Positions 1 to 9,166 of a stretch of 64,000 nt of DNA are shown in pieces. Both the position numbers and the translations under genes were made by a program. Where the stretch lies: positions 62,001-126,000 of the forward strand of contig JAQWHD010000050.1 of the NCBI GenBank assembly GCA_029237915.1. Reading direction: 5' to 3'. The notes below the pieces were generated by a model. The model was not told where the DNA came from, searched no databases, and was given only the letters and a program-made list of their open reading frames with translations. Origin of the DNA: Thalassotalea sp. GTDB taxonomy: Bacteria > Pseudomonadota > Gammaproteobacteria > Enterobacterales > Alteromonadaceae. Each line of letters opens with the position of its first letter. Position 1 is the first letter of the stretch.

Positions 1-342
1 TCGTTCCCAGTTGCGGGTACCTTCATGATTGAACCAACGGAATCAGAAAGCAAAGTAGAGCTAGACAGATTCATTGAAGCGATGACAGCAATACGTGATG
101 AAGTTCGTAAAGTTGAGTCGGGTGAGTGGACTGAAGATAATAACCCTCTTCATAACGCACCACACACACTTGCTGATATTACTGATACTTGGGATAGAGC
201 TTACTCAATCCAGGAAGCAGTATTCCCAGTAGCCGCAGCGGCAGCAAACAAATTCTGGCCAACAGTTAACCGTATCGATGACGTATACGGCGACCGCAAC
301 TTAATTTGTTCATGTCCACCGGTATCTACTTACGAAGACTAG
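1..342 (+). CDS. gcvP: Glycine dehydrogenase (decarboxylating), C-terminal fragment; gene starts before the window
   Basis: Frame open from base 1 ([24 protein letters not shown]...[31 protein letters not shown]), typical GcvP C-terminus. Confidence 0.95.
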   Translation, partial: SFPVAGTFMIEPTESESKVELDRFIEAMTAIRDEVRKVESGEWTEDNNPLHNAPHTLADITDTWDRAYSIQEAVFPVAAAAANKFWPTVNRIDDVYGDRNLICSCPPVSTYED

Positions 343-390
343 ATTGTATGTACGAATCTGCTGCTTGAGTTAATTCGTGATATTATTTTA

Positions 391-419
391 AAGGCGAGCC
401 TAAACGGTTCGCCTTTTTT
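391..419 (+). terminator. Rho-independent terminator after gcvP
   Basis: aaggcgagcc taaa cggttcgcc followed by T-run. Confidence 0.85.
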
Positions 420-508
420 GATTCAGGGAAAATCAATGCAAATCGCCAAGGATGGCAATAGATTTGTAAATATTCAGGACGAACTGGTGTTCTGGAGGAA
501 AAGGTATC

Positions 509-1318
509 ATGGTAGAAAATTTAAAGCATTTGAACGGTAAGTATGATCAGCAAGGCTACTTTGTTATTAGAGATTTTTTTAGTGCATCTGAAATAACTTC
601 TCTTAGAAAAGTAATACTTAAATTTCATCAATTATGGAAAGAAGATAACGCAACTTTCTATCAAGAGGAGGCGTTTAATTCTTCGTTAATTACTGGCAGT
701 GAATACTTAGGCTTTGATGATCGAGTAAAGCTGTTTAATTTTATCAGTTCAAAACACATAATGGCTGTTATTGAAGCTCTTATGCCAAATAATCCCGCGT
801 TTATGAATACCCAATTATTTTTTAACCCGGTTAATCCCCAGCAAAAAGATTTTTGGCATCGCGACTGTCAATATGACTATGATGTTGAAGATCAAAAAAA
901 AGTTATTGATGAAACGCAAGTAGTACACCTGCGCGTGCCTTTATTTGACGAGCTTGGCATAGAGCTAATACCTGGTACACATAAGCGCTGGGATAATGAT
1001 GAAGAATTTGCTGTGCGCCAAGAAGAGCAGGGCAGAACAAGTTGTGAAAGTCTATCTGATGGTAAAAAAATTGCATTGGCAGCGGGCGATTTATTAGTGT
1101 TTTCGGCTGATATGATCCATCGTGGTCTATATGGTTTAGATAGGTTAGCATTAGATATCTTAGTGTTTGATTCCTCAGCCAACTATATTGATTATGTCGA
1201 TGACGATTGTTTACCGGATACTGCAATGCTAGATAAAATTGATGATCCAAGGTTATATAGAAATACGATGGATTTAAAATCTAAACACTTAAAATCTAAT
1301 CACTTAAAGTCTTATTAA
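509..1318 (+). CDS. Phytanoyl-CoA dioxygenase (PhyH)-like Fe(II)/2OG oxygenase
   Basis: 269 aa; HRD (HxD-like) and distal IHRG histidine, PhyH-like N-terminus (GYFVIRDFFSASEI). Confidence 0.7.
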   Translation: MVENLKHLNGKYDQQGYFVIRDFFSASEITSLRKVILKFHQLWKEDNATFYQEEAFNSSLITGSEYLGFDDRVKLFNFISSKHIMAVIEALMPNNPAFMNTQLFFNPVNPQQKDFWHRDCQYDYDVEDQKKVIDETQVVHLRVPLFDELGIELIPGTHKRWDNDEEFAVRQEEQGRTSCESLSDGKKIALAAGDLLVFSADMIHRGLYGLDRLALDILVFDSSANYIDYVDDDCLPDTAMLDKIDDPRLYRNTMDLKSKHLKSNHLKSY

Positions 1319-1329
1319 GAGAATAAAAA

Positions 1330-1644
1330 ATGAAAATGAGCAAAATAGTGCAACGTTTGAACGTGAAATTATTGGCTGTTTTAGCAAAAATTGATGAAGA
1401 GGTAAAGCAAGTCGAGGGATTCAGTCATTTAAGCCATACAGTTCAATTCGATTTATTCCCAAGCAGTTTGTTAGTGCTGTGCCACTTCAGTGACGAGCAA
1501 AAGCTAGGTGATGCACAAGGCAGCCATGTTGAAACCAAATTACAAAAACAGTTGCACAAATTACTGTTAAAAAAAGGCATCGTATTAAAAGATCCTAAAA
1601 TGAATTTAAAACTGCAAGGCACGGTTCAGGAACAAGGATCGTAG
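1330..1644 (+). CDS. Conserved hypothetical protein, 104 aa
   Basis: Intact ORF; resembles the protein at 29618-29971 (GFSHLSHTVQF...LLVLCHFSDEQKL vs GFSWLTHAVNF...LTITCVYDTEQQL). Confidence 0.65.
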   Translation: MKMSKIVQRLNVKLLAVLAKIDEEVKQVEGFSHLSHTVQFDLFPSSLLVLCHFSDEQKLGDAQGSHVETKLQKQLHKLLLKKGIVLKDPKMNLKLQGTVQEQGS

Positions 1645-1716
1645 GATATGCAGTCGCATTTATCTATAGAAACGTATTTATACAAGTCATAAAATATTAA
1701 ATAAAGGTCATAAATT

Positions 1717-1971
1717 TTGTCTGAGAAAGTAATTACATTTGAATTTGAAAAGAAAAATAAAAACAGTGTTCGTTATAAAGAAGTACCACAAGACGGTATG
1801 CCACCAGTTTTAGGATCTATTTATGTGCAAACATGGTTTGCTGGCGATAGTAAAAATATTGAACTGACGATTAAAACCAAAGATTAATATGAACCAAACC
1901 AACAGCATTTAGCTAGTTATATCATTGAACAATTAGATCATGCTTTTATAAATCAAAAAGCAATTCAGTAA
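1717..1971 (+). pseudogene. Small ORF (84 codons) interrupted by in-frame TAA at 1885-1887
   Basis: TTG start; LSEKVITFEFEKKNKNSVRYKEVPQDGMPPVLGSIYVQTWFAGDSKNIELTIKTKD*YEPNQQHLASYIIEQLDHAFINQKAIQ*; not in the supplied ORF track. Confidence 0.5.
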
Positions 1972-2005
1972 TGAATATGCGCTAGCTTGCGCATAGCCGT
2001 AATTT

Positions 2006-2884
2006 TTAGTTTCTAGGTATCATAATAGCAGGGGCTTCAGGTTCATCTTTTCTTAGTAAGTTCTTAATTTCAATAATGCGTTCTTCGTTTTCATTTTCTT
2101 TATGAAAAGCACTAAATACTTCACGTTCAAATGAAGGCAGGACATCTATTTCGAACAACGCACCTTCTTCAATAAAAGGCTTAGCTAACATGTCAGGTAA
2201 ATAGGCGCTACCACCACACTGCAGCATTAGATCTAAGGCTATTCGGGCGGTACTGGTTCTTATTGCAGGAATAGATATGCCCTTAACTTCCTTAGCATGC
2301 CAATTAATAAAACTTGTGCCCCAGTCAATCATAATATAACGCTGAACTTCTGCCGGCGTGAGTATTGTATTTTTAAATGTTGTCACCGGGATCAATTTAA
2401 ACATGTGCAATGATTCAATCTTTAGTTCTTCCACTTTTGGCGGATCAAATAAAATGGCAACATCAAGCGAGCGTTCTAGTAATTGCCTAGTTAATTGTTC
2501 CCTTGATAATATTTCTGCGATCAAACTAATATGCGGCTGGTTATTATATATTTTTGAAATTGCATCGTGAATATAAACATCCCAAGTATTGGGTGTTCCG
2601 GCAATCGATATTTGCGCTACTTGTTCTGCAGCCATTGAAACATCTTGTTTGGCCATTCTTAGCGTATTCAACATGTTTTCAGCATGAGGAACTAATCGCT
2701 CTCCAGCTAACGTTAGCTGGATATTATTTCTTGCGCGTTGAAACAAGGTAACGCCAAAATATCGTTCTAATTGTCGAATTCTAGTACTTATAGCTGCTTG
2801 CGTCAGATATAGGTTTTCAGCCGCTTTACCAAAGTGACGACAATCTTTAACTTCTAAGAATGTTTTAATTAATTCAATATCCAC
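2006..2884 (-). CDS. hdfR: LysR-family transcriptional regulator, HdfR-like
   Basis: N-terminus MDIELIKTFLEVKDCRHFGKAAENLYLTQAAISTRIRQLERYFGVTLFQRARNNIQLT resembles HdfR. Confidence 0.75.
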   Translation of the reverse strand: MDIELIKTFLEVKDCRHFGKAAENLYLTQAAISTRIRQLERYFGVTLFQRARNNIQLTLAGERLVPHAENMLNTLRMAKQDVSMAAEQVAQISIAGTPNTWDVYIHDAISKIYNNQPHISLIAEILSREQLTRQLLERSLDVAILFDPPKVEELKIESLHMFKLIPVTTFKNTILTPAEVQRYIMIDWGTSFINWHAKEVKGISIPAIRTSTARIALDLMLQCGGSAYLPDMLAKPFIEEGALFEIDVLPSFEREVFSAFHKENENEERIIEIKNLLRKDEPEAPAIMIPRN

Positions 2885-2896
2885 GTTTTTATCTCT

Positions 2897-3370
2897 TATC
2901 GATACGATAATTATTATTTGCTATACAGCATATTTACTTAGCCGCATAATCCGCCAAATTATTGCCACTGTCAACCAAGATAAGTATCACTTTAATGCAT
3001 AGTATTACTCATAAATACTTATAGTTGAAGTTGCCCTGTAGCTAGCATTGAGCTAAGTATGAACTAAGCATTGAGCTAGGCAAGTCGCTGTGTAAATAAT
3101 TAGCAAAATTAGATAAGTGTATTAAGCTATATATATCGATACGATGGTTGATATTGTTTATTTTACGGGCTCATTACATTTGCCGCACAATCCGTCAATT
3201 TATTGGCACTAGCAACCAAGATAAGCATCATTTTTTTGTAAAATTCATTTCATAATTACCTATAATTTAACTCGTATTGTAATTAAGCTATATTTATCGA
3301 TACGATAAGTATTATTTATTTTACAGGCTTACTATTTAGACGCATAATCCGCGAAATTATATTTAAGCTT
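2897..3370. repeat. Three diverged copies of a non-coding repeat containing TATCGATACGAT and CGCAYAATCCG
   Basis: TATCGATACGAT at 2897, 3134 and 3295, each followed by (C)CGCAYAATCCGYNAAWTTAT; first two copies also share CAACCAAGATAAGYATCA. Confidence 0.8.
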
Positions 3371-3412
3371 AAATAGTAGCAAATTACTATTCTCAATGTT
3401 TAGGATCAAGAT

Positions 3413-6400
3413 ATGCTCTTTAATGGTTCGTTTATCTCTGACTGTCCAATTCGTCAGAAAATTCGTGAGTTTTACCGAATTGATGAAAATGTCGCGGTAG
3501 ATCACATTTTACCTGCTGCAGAAGTTAATGTTAGTGCGAGAAGTCGAGCTTGGGAAAGAGCTCGAAAAATCGTGCTGAAAATTCGTCAAGACCAAGCGGG
3601 CAACGGTGCGATAGATTCCCTGTTAAACGAGTATTCACTTTCTAGTGAGGAAGGCGTGGTATTAATGTGCTTGGCTGAAGCTTTATTACGTGTACCCGAT
3701 AAGCATACTCAAGACGTGTTAATTCGTGACAAAATTTCGCAAGGCCAATGGAGCACTCATCTAGGTAGTAGCGATTCTCTATTTGTTAATGCCTCTTCGT
3801 GGGGATTATTAATCACTGGCTCTATGGTTGACTATGCCGATAAACGTAAACAAGATAGTTTTGGCTTATTGAAACGAACTATCGGTCGTTTAGGTGAACC
3901 TGTTATTCGCAAATCGATGAATTATGCCATGAAAGTTATGGGCAAACAGTTTGTCATGGGCGAAACCATTGTTGCCGCAACTGAGCGTGCAGCGACTAAA
4001 GAGCAACAAGGTTATGTGTATTCATACGACATGCTTGGTGAAGGTGCTCGTACTATGGATGATGCACAACGCTATTTAAAATCTTATCAAGATGCGATTG
4101 AAACCATAGGTGCTGTTGCACGTGCTTCTGGTAAAAACGATCCTAGAAAAGTTCCTGGTATTTCAGTTAAACTTTCCGCCATACATCCACGTTATGAATT
4201 TACTCATAAAGCACGTGTCATGGCTGAACTTGTGCCAAAACTTAAAGCGCTTTGCTTGCAAGCAAAAAGCTACAATATTGGTTTAACCGTTGATGCCGAA
4301 GAATCTGAACGATTAGACATTTCGCTTGATATCATTGAAGCGGTATTCAGTGATGATGACTTAGCGGGTTGGGATGGCTTTGGTATTGCATTACAAGCTT
4401 ATCAAAAACGTGCTATTTATGTGGTTGAATGGTTGCGTCAGTTAACCTTACGTGTGAACCGTAAAATGATGGTGCGCCTAGTAAAAGGTGCTTATTGGGA
4501 CACGGAAATCAAAAATGCCCAAAAAGATGGCCATACCGACTACCCTGTATTCACTCGCAAGTCTTCTACCGATGTTTCATATCATGCGTGTGCCAATAAA
4601 TTATTAGATTATAGAGACAGTATCTATCCACAATTTGCTACTCATAATGCCTATACCGCAGCAACAATTGTTGAACTTGCTGGTGATGACAAAGAAGGTT
4701 TTGAGTTTCAATGTTTACATGGCATGGGTGACTCGTTATACGATCAAATTGTGTCTGATGAAAGCATCCAATGTCGTATTTATGCGCCTGTAGGGCATCA
4801 TGAAGATTTGCTAGCATACCTTGTACGACGCTTACTCGAAAATGGTGCTAACTCTTCTTTTGTGAATGCGATTGTTGATGAGTCAAAACCGGTTGAATCT
4901 TTACTTGAAGACCCTGTTGAAAAAACTCAAGGTTTGAAAGAAAAATACAATAAACAAATAATTAAACCTATTGCGCTTTATTATGACAATGCTGGAGCAG
5001 GTCGTGATAATTCAAAAGGTTTAGATTTAACTGATATTAGTGAAATAACGCCGTTAAAATCATCATTAGATAGCTGGTTAGATGATAATTTACTTAATAC
5101 GAATGACTTGCCTGATGGTGCACATGCGGTATTAAACCCAGCGAATCACAGCGAAATGATTGGTTTTCATCATCATCATGATAAAGATGACATGCTCGCC
5201 ATGATTGATACTGCTGAACAAGCATTTATTTCTTGGTCACAAACCCCTGTAGCTGAACGTGCGGCATTACTGTGTCGTGTTGCTGATATTCTTGAACGTC
5301 ATATGGACGAGCTTATCGCCTTATGTATTAAAGAAGCAGGCAAGGTTGCCCAAGACGGTATTGATGAAGTGCGCGAAGCCGTAGATTTTTGTCGTTATTA
5401 CGCAGCTCGTGCAATAGAACTAGCGGCAGATGAACGCCTAGAAGCTCGTGGCGTTGTGTTGTGTATTAGTCCTTGGAATTTCCCATTAGCGATATTTTTA
5501 GGTCAAGTTGCTGCAGCAATTGCAACTGGTAATACGGTATTAGCTAAACCTGCAGAGCAAACAAGCTTAATCGCATTACGCGCTATAGAAATGATGAAAT
5601 CAGTTGGCTTACCTGAAGGGGTAGTACAAGCTGTTATTGCTCGTGGTAGTGAAGTCGGCAGTGTTATTGTTCCTGACAGCCGTATTCAAACGGTAATGTT
5701 TACCGGCTCTACTGAAACCGGTACTCGGATCTCACAAACTTTGGCAGAACGTGGCGGCGATCAAGTGCCATTTATTGCTGAAACCGGTGGTCAAAATTGT
5801 ATGATAGTTGACTCAACGGCATTACCGGAGCAAGTGGTAGATGATGTTATTTCATCAGGCTTTCAATCGGCAGGTCAACGTTGTTCAGCGCTAAGAGTGT
5901 TATTTTTACAAGACGACATTGCCGATAATGTTATTTCTATGCTCAAAGGGGCATTAACAGAATTACATATTGGAGATCCTGCACAGTTAAGTACTGATAT
6001 CGGTCCGGTGATTGATCAAAAAGCGCTAGATGCACTCAATGCCCATAGTGAATATATGGAAACTAATGGCAAGTTATTATATAAATGTGAAATTAGCGAA
6101 GAAGTAGCAAACAATAAACATTTTTTCTTTGCGCCAAGGCTCTATGAAATTAATGACATAAGCGTGCTCAAGAAAGAAGTATTTGGCCCATGTGTGCACA
6201 TAGTACGTTTTAAAGGTAATGAAATAGAAGCTGTAGTTGATAAAATCAACGGTACCGGTTTTGGTTTAACTATGGGTATTCATACCCGTATTGAACACCG
6301 AGCTTTTGATTTAGCCAAATTATCGCGAGCGGGCAATATATACATTAACCGCAATATGATTGGCGCTATTGTTGGCGTGCAACCATTTGGTGGACGTGGC

Positions 6401-7237
6401 CTTTCTGGTACGGGTCCTAAAGCTGGCGGGCCAAGTTATTTAACTCGTTTAGTGAAAGAAAAAGCAACCCCCGATGCCGAGCAGTTTAATTTATTACCAG
6501 AACAAGAAGAAGCGTTAGTAGGCGATGAAAAATCGGAAAAAGAAGCGCTATTGTTTATGGATAAAGCCAATGCTGCAGAAAAACACTGGCGCTTAACTGA
6601 GTTAAATACGCGAATTTCTTGTGTTCGCCAGTTATTAGCAAAAATAGCCCGTGTTGATATTGTTGATGATTTAGCTGACGATTTAAATTACACATTAAAG
6701 TTGTCACGTTCACAGTTAATTAATATTGAAAAACGGTTAAAGAAACCACAGCAATTACCAGGACCAACGGGTGAATCAAATATTATTTATTTGGAAAACC
6801 GAGGTAATATCATCTGTTTTGCTGATGCAAAGGTTAGCTTTCACTTTTGGGTACTTTCAATTGTTACGGCGTTGGCAACGGGTAATACCGTTATTTCTGT
6901 TGTTTCTGATTTATATTACGATGAAGCATTAGCATTTAGAGATAAATTTATTGCCACAGGTGCTGGAGATGATGTTTTCCAAGTAACCAGGTTACGCCAT
7001 TTATCAACCATGTTGGCACATCCTGCTTTGTCTGGCGTTGTGGTTGATAGTAACTGTGATCGTAAGCATTACATCAGTGAAAAACTTGCACAGAGACAAG
7101 GTGCTATATTGCCAGTGATCAGCTCTGAATACTTTGATAACTTAATTCAGCGTTTAGTCACTGAGAAAACCATTAGCATTGATACCACAGCCTCTGGCGG
7201 TAACACCTCGCTAATGACCTTGGTTGAAGACGAATAG
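3413..7237 (+). CDS. putA: Bifunctional proline dehydrogenase / L-glutamate gamma-semialdehyde dehydrogenase
   Basis: 1274 aa with PRODH and ALDH motifs (CISPWNFPLAIFLGQ, FTGSTETG, GQRCSALRVLFLQ) plus a C-terminal extension; no N-terminal ribbon-helix-helix domain evident. Confidence 0.97.
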   Translation: MLFNGSFISDCPIRQKIREFYRIDENVAVDHILPAAEVNVSARSRAWERARKIVLKIRQDQAGNGAIDSLLNEYSLSSEEGVVLMCLAEALLRVPDKHTQDVLIRDKISQGQWSTHLGSSDSLFVNASSWGLLITGSMVDYADKRKQDSFGLLKRTIGRLGEPVIRKSMNYAMKVMGKQFVMGETIVAATERAATKEQQGYVYSYDMLGEGARTMDDAQRYLKSYQDAIETIGAVARASGKNDPRKVPGISVKLSAIHPRYEFTHKARVMAELVPKLKALCLQAKSYNIGLTVDAEESERLDISLDIIEAVFSDDDLAGWDGFGIALQAYQKRAIYVVEWLRQLTLRVNRKMMVRLVKGAYWDTEIKNAQKDGHTDYPVFTRKSSTDVSYHACANKLLDYRDSIYPQFATHNAYTAATIVELAGDDKEGFEFQCLHGMGDSLYDQIVSDESIQCRIYAPVGHHEDLLAYLVRRLLENGANSSFVNAIVDESKPVESLLEDPVEKTQGLKEKYNKQIIKPIALYYDNAGAGRDNSKGLDLTDISEITPLKSSLDSWLDDNLLNTNDLPDGAHAVLNPANHSEMIGFHHHHDKDDMLAMIDTAEQAFISWSQTPVAERAALLCRVADILERHMDELIALCIKEAGKVAQDGIDEVREAVDFCRYYAARAIELAADERLEARGVVLCISPWNFPLAIFLGQVAAAIATGNTVLAKPAEQTSLIALRAIEMMKSVGLPEGVVQAVIARGSEVGSVIVPDSRIQTVMFTGSTETGTRISQTLAERGGDQVPFIAETGGQNCMIVDSTALPEQVVDDVISSGFQSAGQRCSALRVLFLQDDIADNVISMLKGALTELHIGDPAQLSTDIGPVIDQKALDALNAHSEYMETNGKLLYKCEISEEVANNKHFFFAPRLYEINDISVLKKEVFGPCVHIVRFKGNEIEAVVDKINGTGFGLTMGIHTRIEHRAFDLAKLSRAGNIYINRNMIGAIVGVQPFGGRGLSGTGPKAGGPSYLTRLVKEKATPDAEQFNLLPEQEEALVGDEKSEKEALLFMDKANAAEKHWRLTELNTRISCVRQLLAKIARVDIVDDLADDLNYTLKLSRSQLINIEKRLKKPQQLPGPTGESNIIYLENRGNIICFADAKVSFHFWVLSIVTALATGNTVISVVSDLYYDEALAFRDKFIATGAGDDVFQVTRLRHLSTMLAHPALSGVVVDSNCDRKHYISEKLAQRQGAILPVISSEYFDNLIQRLVTEKTISIDTTASGGNTSLMTLVEDE

Positions 7238-7268
7238 CGGTTAATAAGTTAGTTAACTCGACCCAAAT

Positions 7269-7301
7269 AAAAAGGCGAACTCTGTGAGTTCGCCTTTTTT
7301 A
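7269..7301 (+). terminator. Rho-independent terminator after putA
   Basis: aaaaaggcgaactctgtgagttcgcctttttt. Confidence 0.9.
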
Positions 7302-7308
7302 TTTTAAT

Positions 7309-7906
7309 TGTCCCGTTCTGAAATAGGTTTACACTTTTAGGACTTATTTATGGACACTTCAACTTCCAAAAGAGCTAAACGAGAGTATACTTTAGGCTTT
7401 AAACTATCTTTTGTTGAACAAGTAGAAAAGGTCAATTTACTTACAAGCAAGCGCAAAAGCACTATGGAATACAGGGACGAAGTACTGTCCTTAATTGGTT
7501 GCGCAAGCATGGGAAGTTAGATTGGTCGAGGTCAATTTATATGCCCGATATACACAAATCAAAAGAAACACCAGCTCAAAAAATCAAGCATCTAGAGCGA
7601 GAGCTTGAAGATGAAAAATTAAAAAAATCTAGTGCTCAACCGTATGGTTGGTATTATGGACAAAGAGCATGGGGCTGGACTGCGAAAAAAGTACTCATCC
7701 GAAGTATCTGGGAAATCAAAGAAGAAACAACGCGAAAGTTAACATCTATATGCCGCGTATTTGATCGAAGCCCTCAAGGGATGTACCAAGCGATTAAGCG
7801 TATTAAAACCAGAGCAAATGAATTAGCGCCCGTGAATGACTTCGTGATGTATTGGCGTAATTTTATACCTAGAGTCGGTGGTAAAAAGCTCGATCCACCA
7901 AGTTAA
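7309..7906 (+). pseudogene. Degenerate IS3-family insertion sequence remnant (orfA frameshifted, fused to partial orfB)
   Basis: MDTSTSKRAKREYTLGFKLSFVEQVEK then frameshift to GQFTYKQAQKHYGIQGRSTVLNWLRKHGKLDW; later ICRVFDRSPQGMYQAIKRIKTRANELAPV...MYWRNFIPRVGGKKL resembles an IS3 orfB N-terminus; ends abruptly. Confidence 0.75.
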
Positions 7907-7946
7907 TACTAAGTTAGCTTTAAGTTTTAAATTATAGGAAAACCGA

Positions 7947-8420
7947 TTGTCTAAATTGAAAAAAACATTGCACGTGCTTAGTGAGTTAAATGAAATTAAT
8001 GCCAAACTTATCCCTTTAAAGAAAATAGCTGATAGAGAGTTTGCTTCTATTTATGGATTGACTGGCACGGTTTATACACCGCACATTGATGAGTATATGC
8101 AGGTTTGTATAACCAGAGCTGAGATATTAGCCTGTTTAAAAAGGCAAGGAATAATACCTATATCTGAGGTCGAAGTGATCACCCGCGCATTGGATGGTTT
8201 ATATAAGAACGCAAAAAATAAGACTGTCGTTGAATATGAAGGAAGTCGTTATGAACGTCGATTCTTGCCATTAAAACTGAGTAAGTCTGGTAAAAATGTA
8301 CTGCGATGGGCTAAGTTTTGGTTATTGCAATTGACTGAAGAAAAAATTGATCAAGACTGGGAAAGGCAAGTAAAAGAGATTTGGCCTAATTATTTTCTAA
8401 TAAGAAAAATAGATATCTAG
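7947..8420 (+). CDS. Hypothetical protein, 157 aa, adjacent to IS remnant
   Basis: Intact ORF with TTG start; no recognised family. Confidence 0.5.
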   Translation: MSKLKKTLHVLSELNEINAKLIPLKKIADREFASIYGLTGTVYTPHIDEYMQVCITRAEILACLKRQGIIPISEVEVITRALDGLYKNAKNKTVVEYEGSRYERRFLPLKLSKSGKNVLRWAKFWLLQLTEEKIDQDWERQVKEIWPNYFLIRKIDI

Positions 8421-8578
8421 CTAAGCCTACTTAATAGCCCTTAATTTTCAGTAGAATCATGTGAAATTACCGCATTGAAATCTAATAATTAGAACATAAT
8501 CAGATGAACTTAGGTTTGTCTTTTTTTTACCTTAAATAAAGTTGCCGTTATAAATCACCTCATTTTTATAACGTATCG

Positions 8579-8605
8579 TTATCAAAATGATAATTATTGA
8601 TAATT
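8579..8605. promoter_or_regulatory. Candidate operator with GATAAT-type repeats upstream of gloA-nemA (Fur-box-like)
   Basis: TTATCA-AAA-TGATAA palindrome followed by TTATTGATAAT. Confidence 0.3.
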
Positions 8606-8755
8606 TTTAACCTAACCTTGTTTCTCTATAATAGCTTTATTAAATAAAGCATAACTAAGATTCATTAGGGTTCATGAGGATTCACTAAGCTTAAAGGGCG
8701 AAAGTTCTCGTTATCTCATATGCTTTATTATTCGATTGCAACAAAAGGGTTATTA

Positions 8756-9154
8756 ATGAAAATTTTGCACACCATGATCAGAGTCACTGATTTAGACAAA
8801 TCTATCGAGTTTTACACTAAGGTGTTGGGTATGTCGCTATTAAATCGATTCGAAAATACGGATTACAGATACACATTAGTATTTGTTGGTTATGAAAACC
8901 AACCAAACGCAGCCACCATCGAGTTAACTCATAACTGGGATAGTAACGAATACGAAATGGGTAATGCATTTGGTCATTTAGCTATTGGTGCGGATGATAT
9001 CTATACTCTGTGTGACAATATCAAGGCACTTGGCGGTAACGTAACACGTGCAGCCGGGCCAATGAAAGGTGGCACAACTCATATCGCTTTTGTTAACGAT
9101 CCTGATGGTTACCCAATCGAACTTATTCAAACTAACTCGCAAGCTAGCGCATAA
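8756..9154 (+). CDS. gloA: Lactoylglutathione lyase (glyoxalase I)
   Basis: MKILHTMIRVTDLDKSIEFYTKVLGMSLLNRFEN...; start moved to 8756 from the track's 8720. Confidence 0.95.
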   Translation: MKILHTMIRVTDLDKSIEFYTKVLGMSLLNRFENTDYRYTLVFVGYENQPNAATIELTHNWDSNEYEMGNAFGHLAIGADDIYTLCDNIKALGGNVTRAAGPMKGGTTHIAFVNDPDGYPIELIQTNSQASA

Positions 9155-9166
9155 AGGAATTACATT

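Noticed and set aside
892-1250. Antisense ORFs (892-1182 and 903-1250, minus)
   Set aside because: Lie fully inside the well-supported PhyH-like gene; low-quality compositions and mutually overlapping frames.
3041-3085. Short direct repeat GCATTGAGCTARG upstream of putA
   Set aside because: Two short copies in AT-rich DNA; too weak to separate from the larger repeat reported there.
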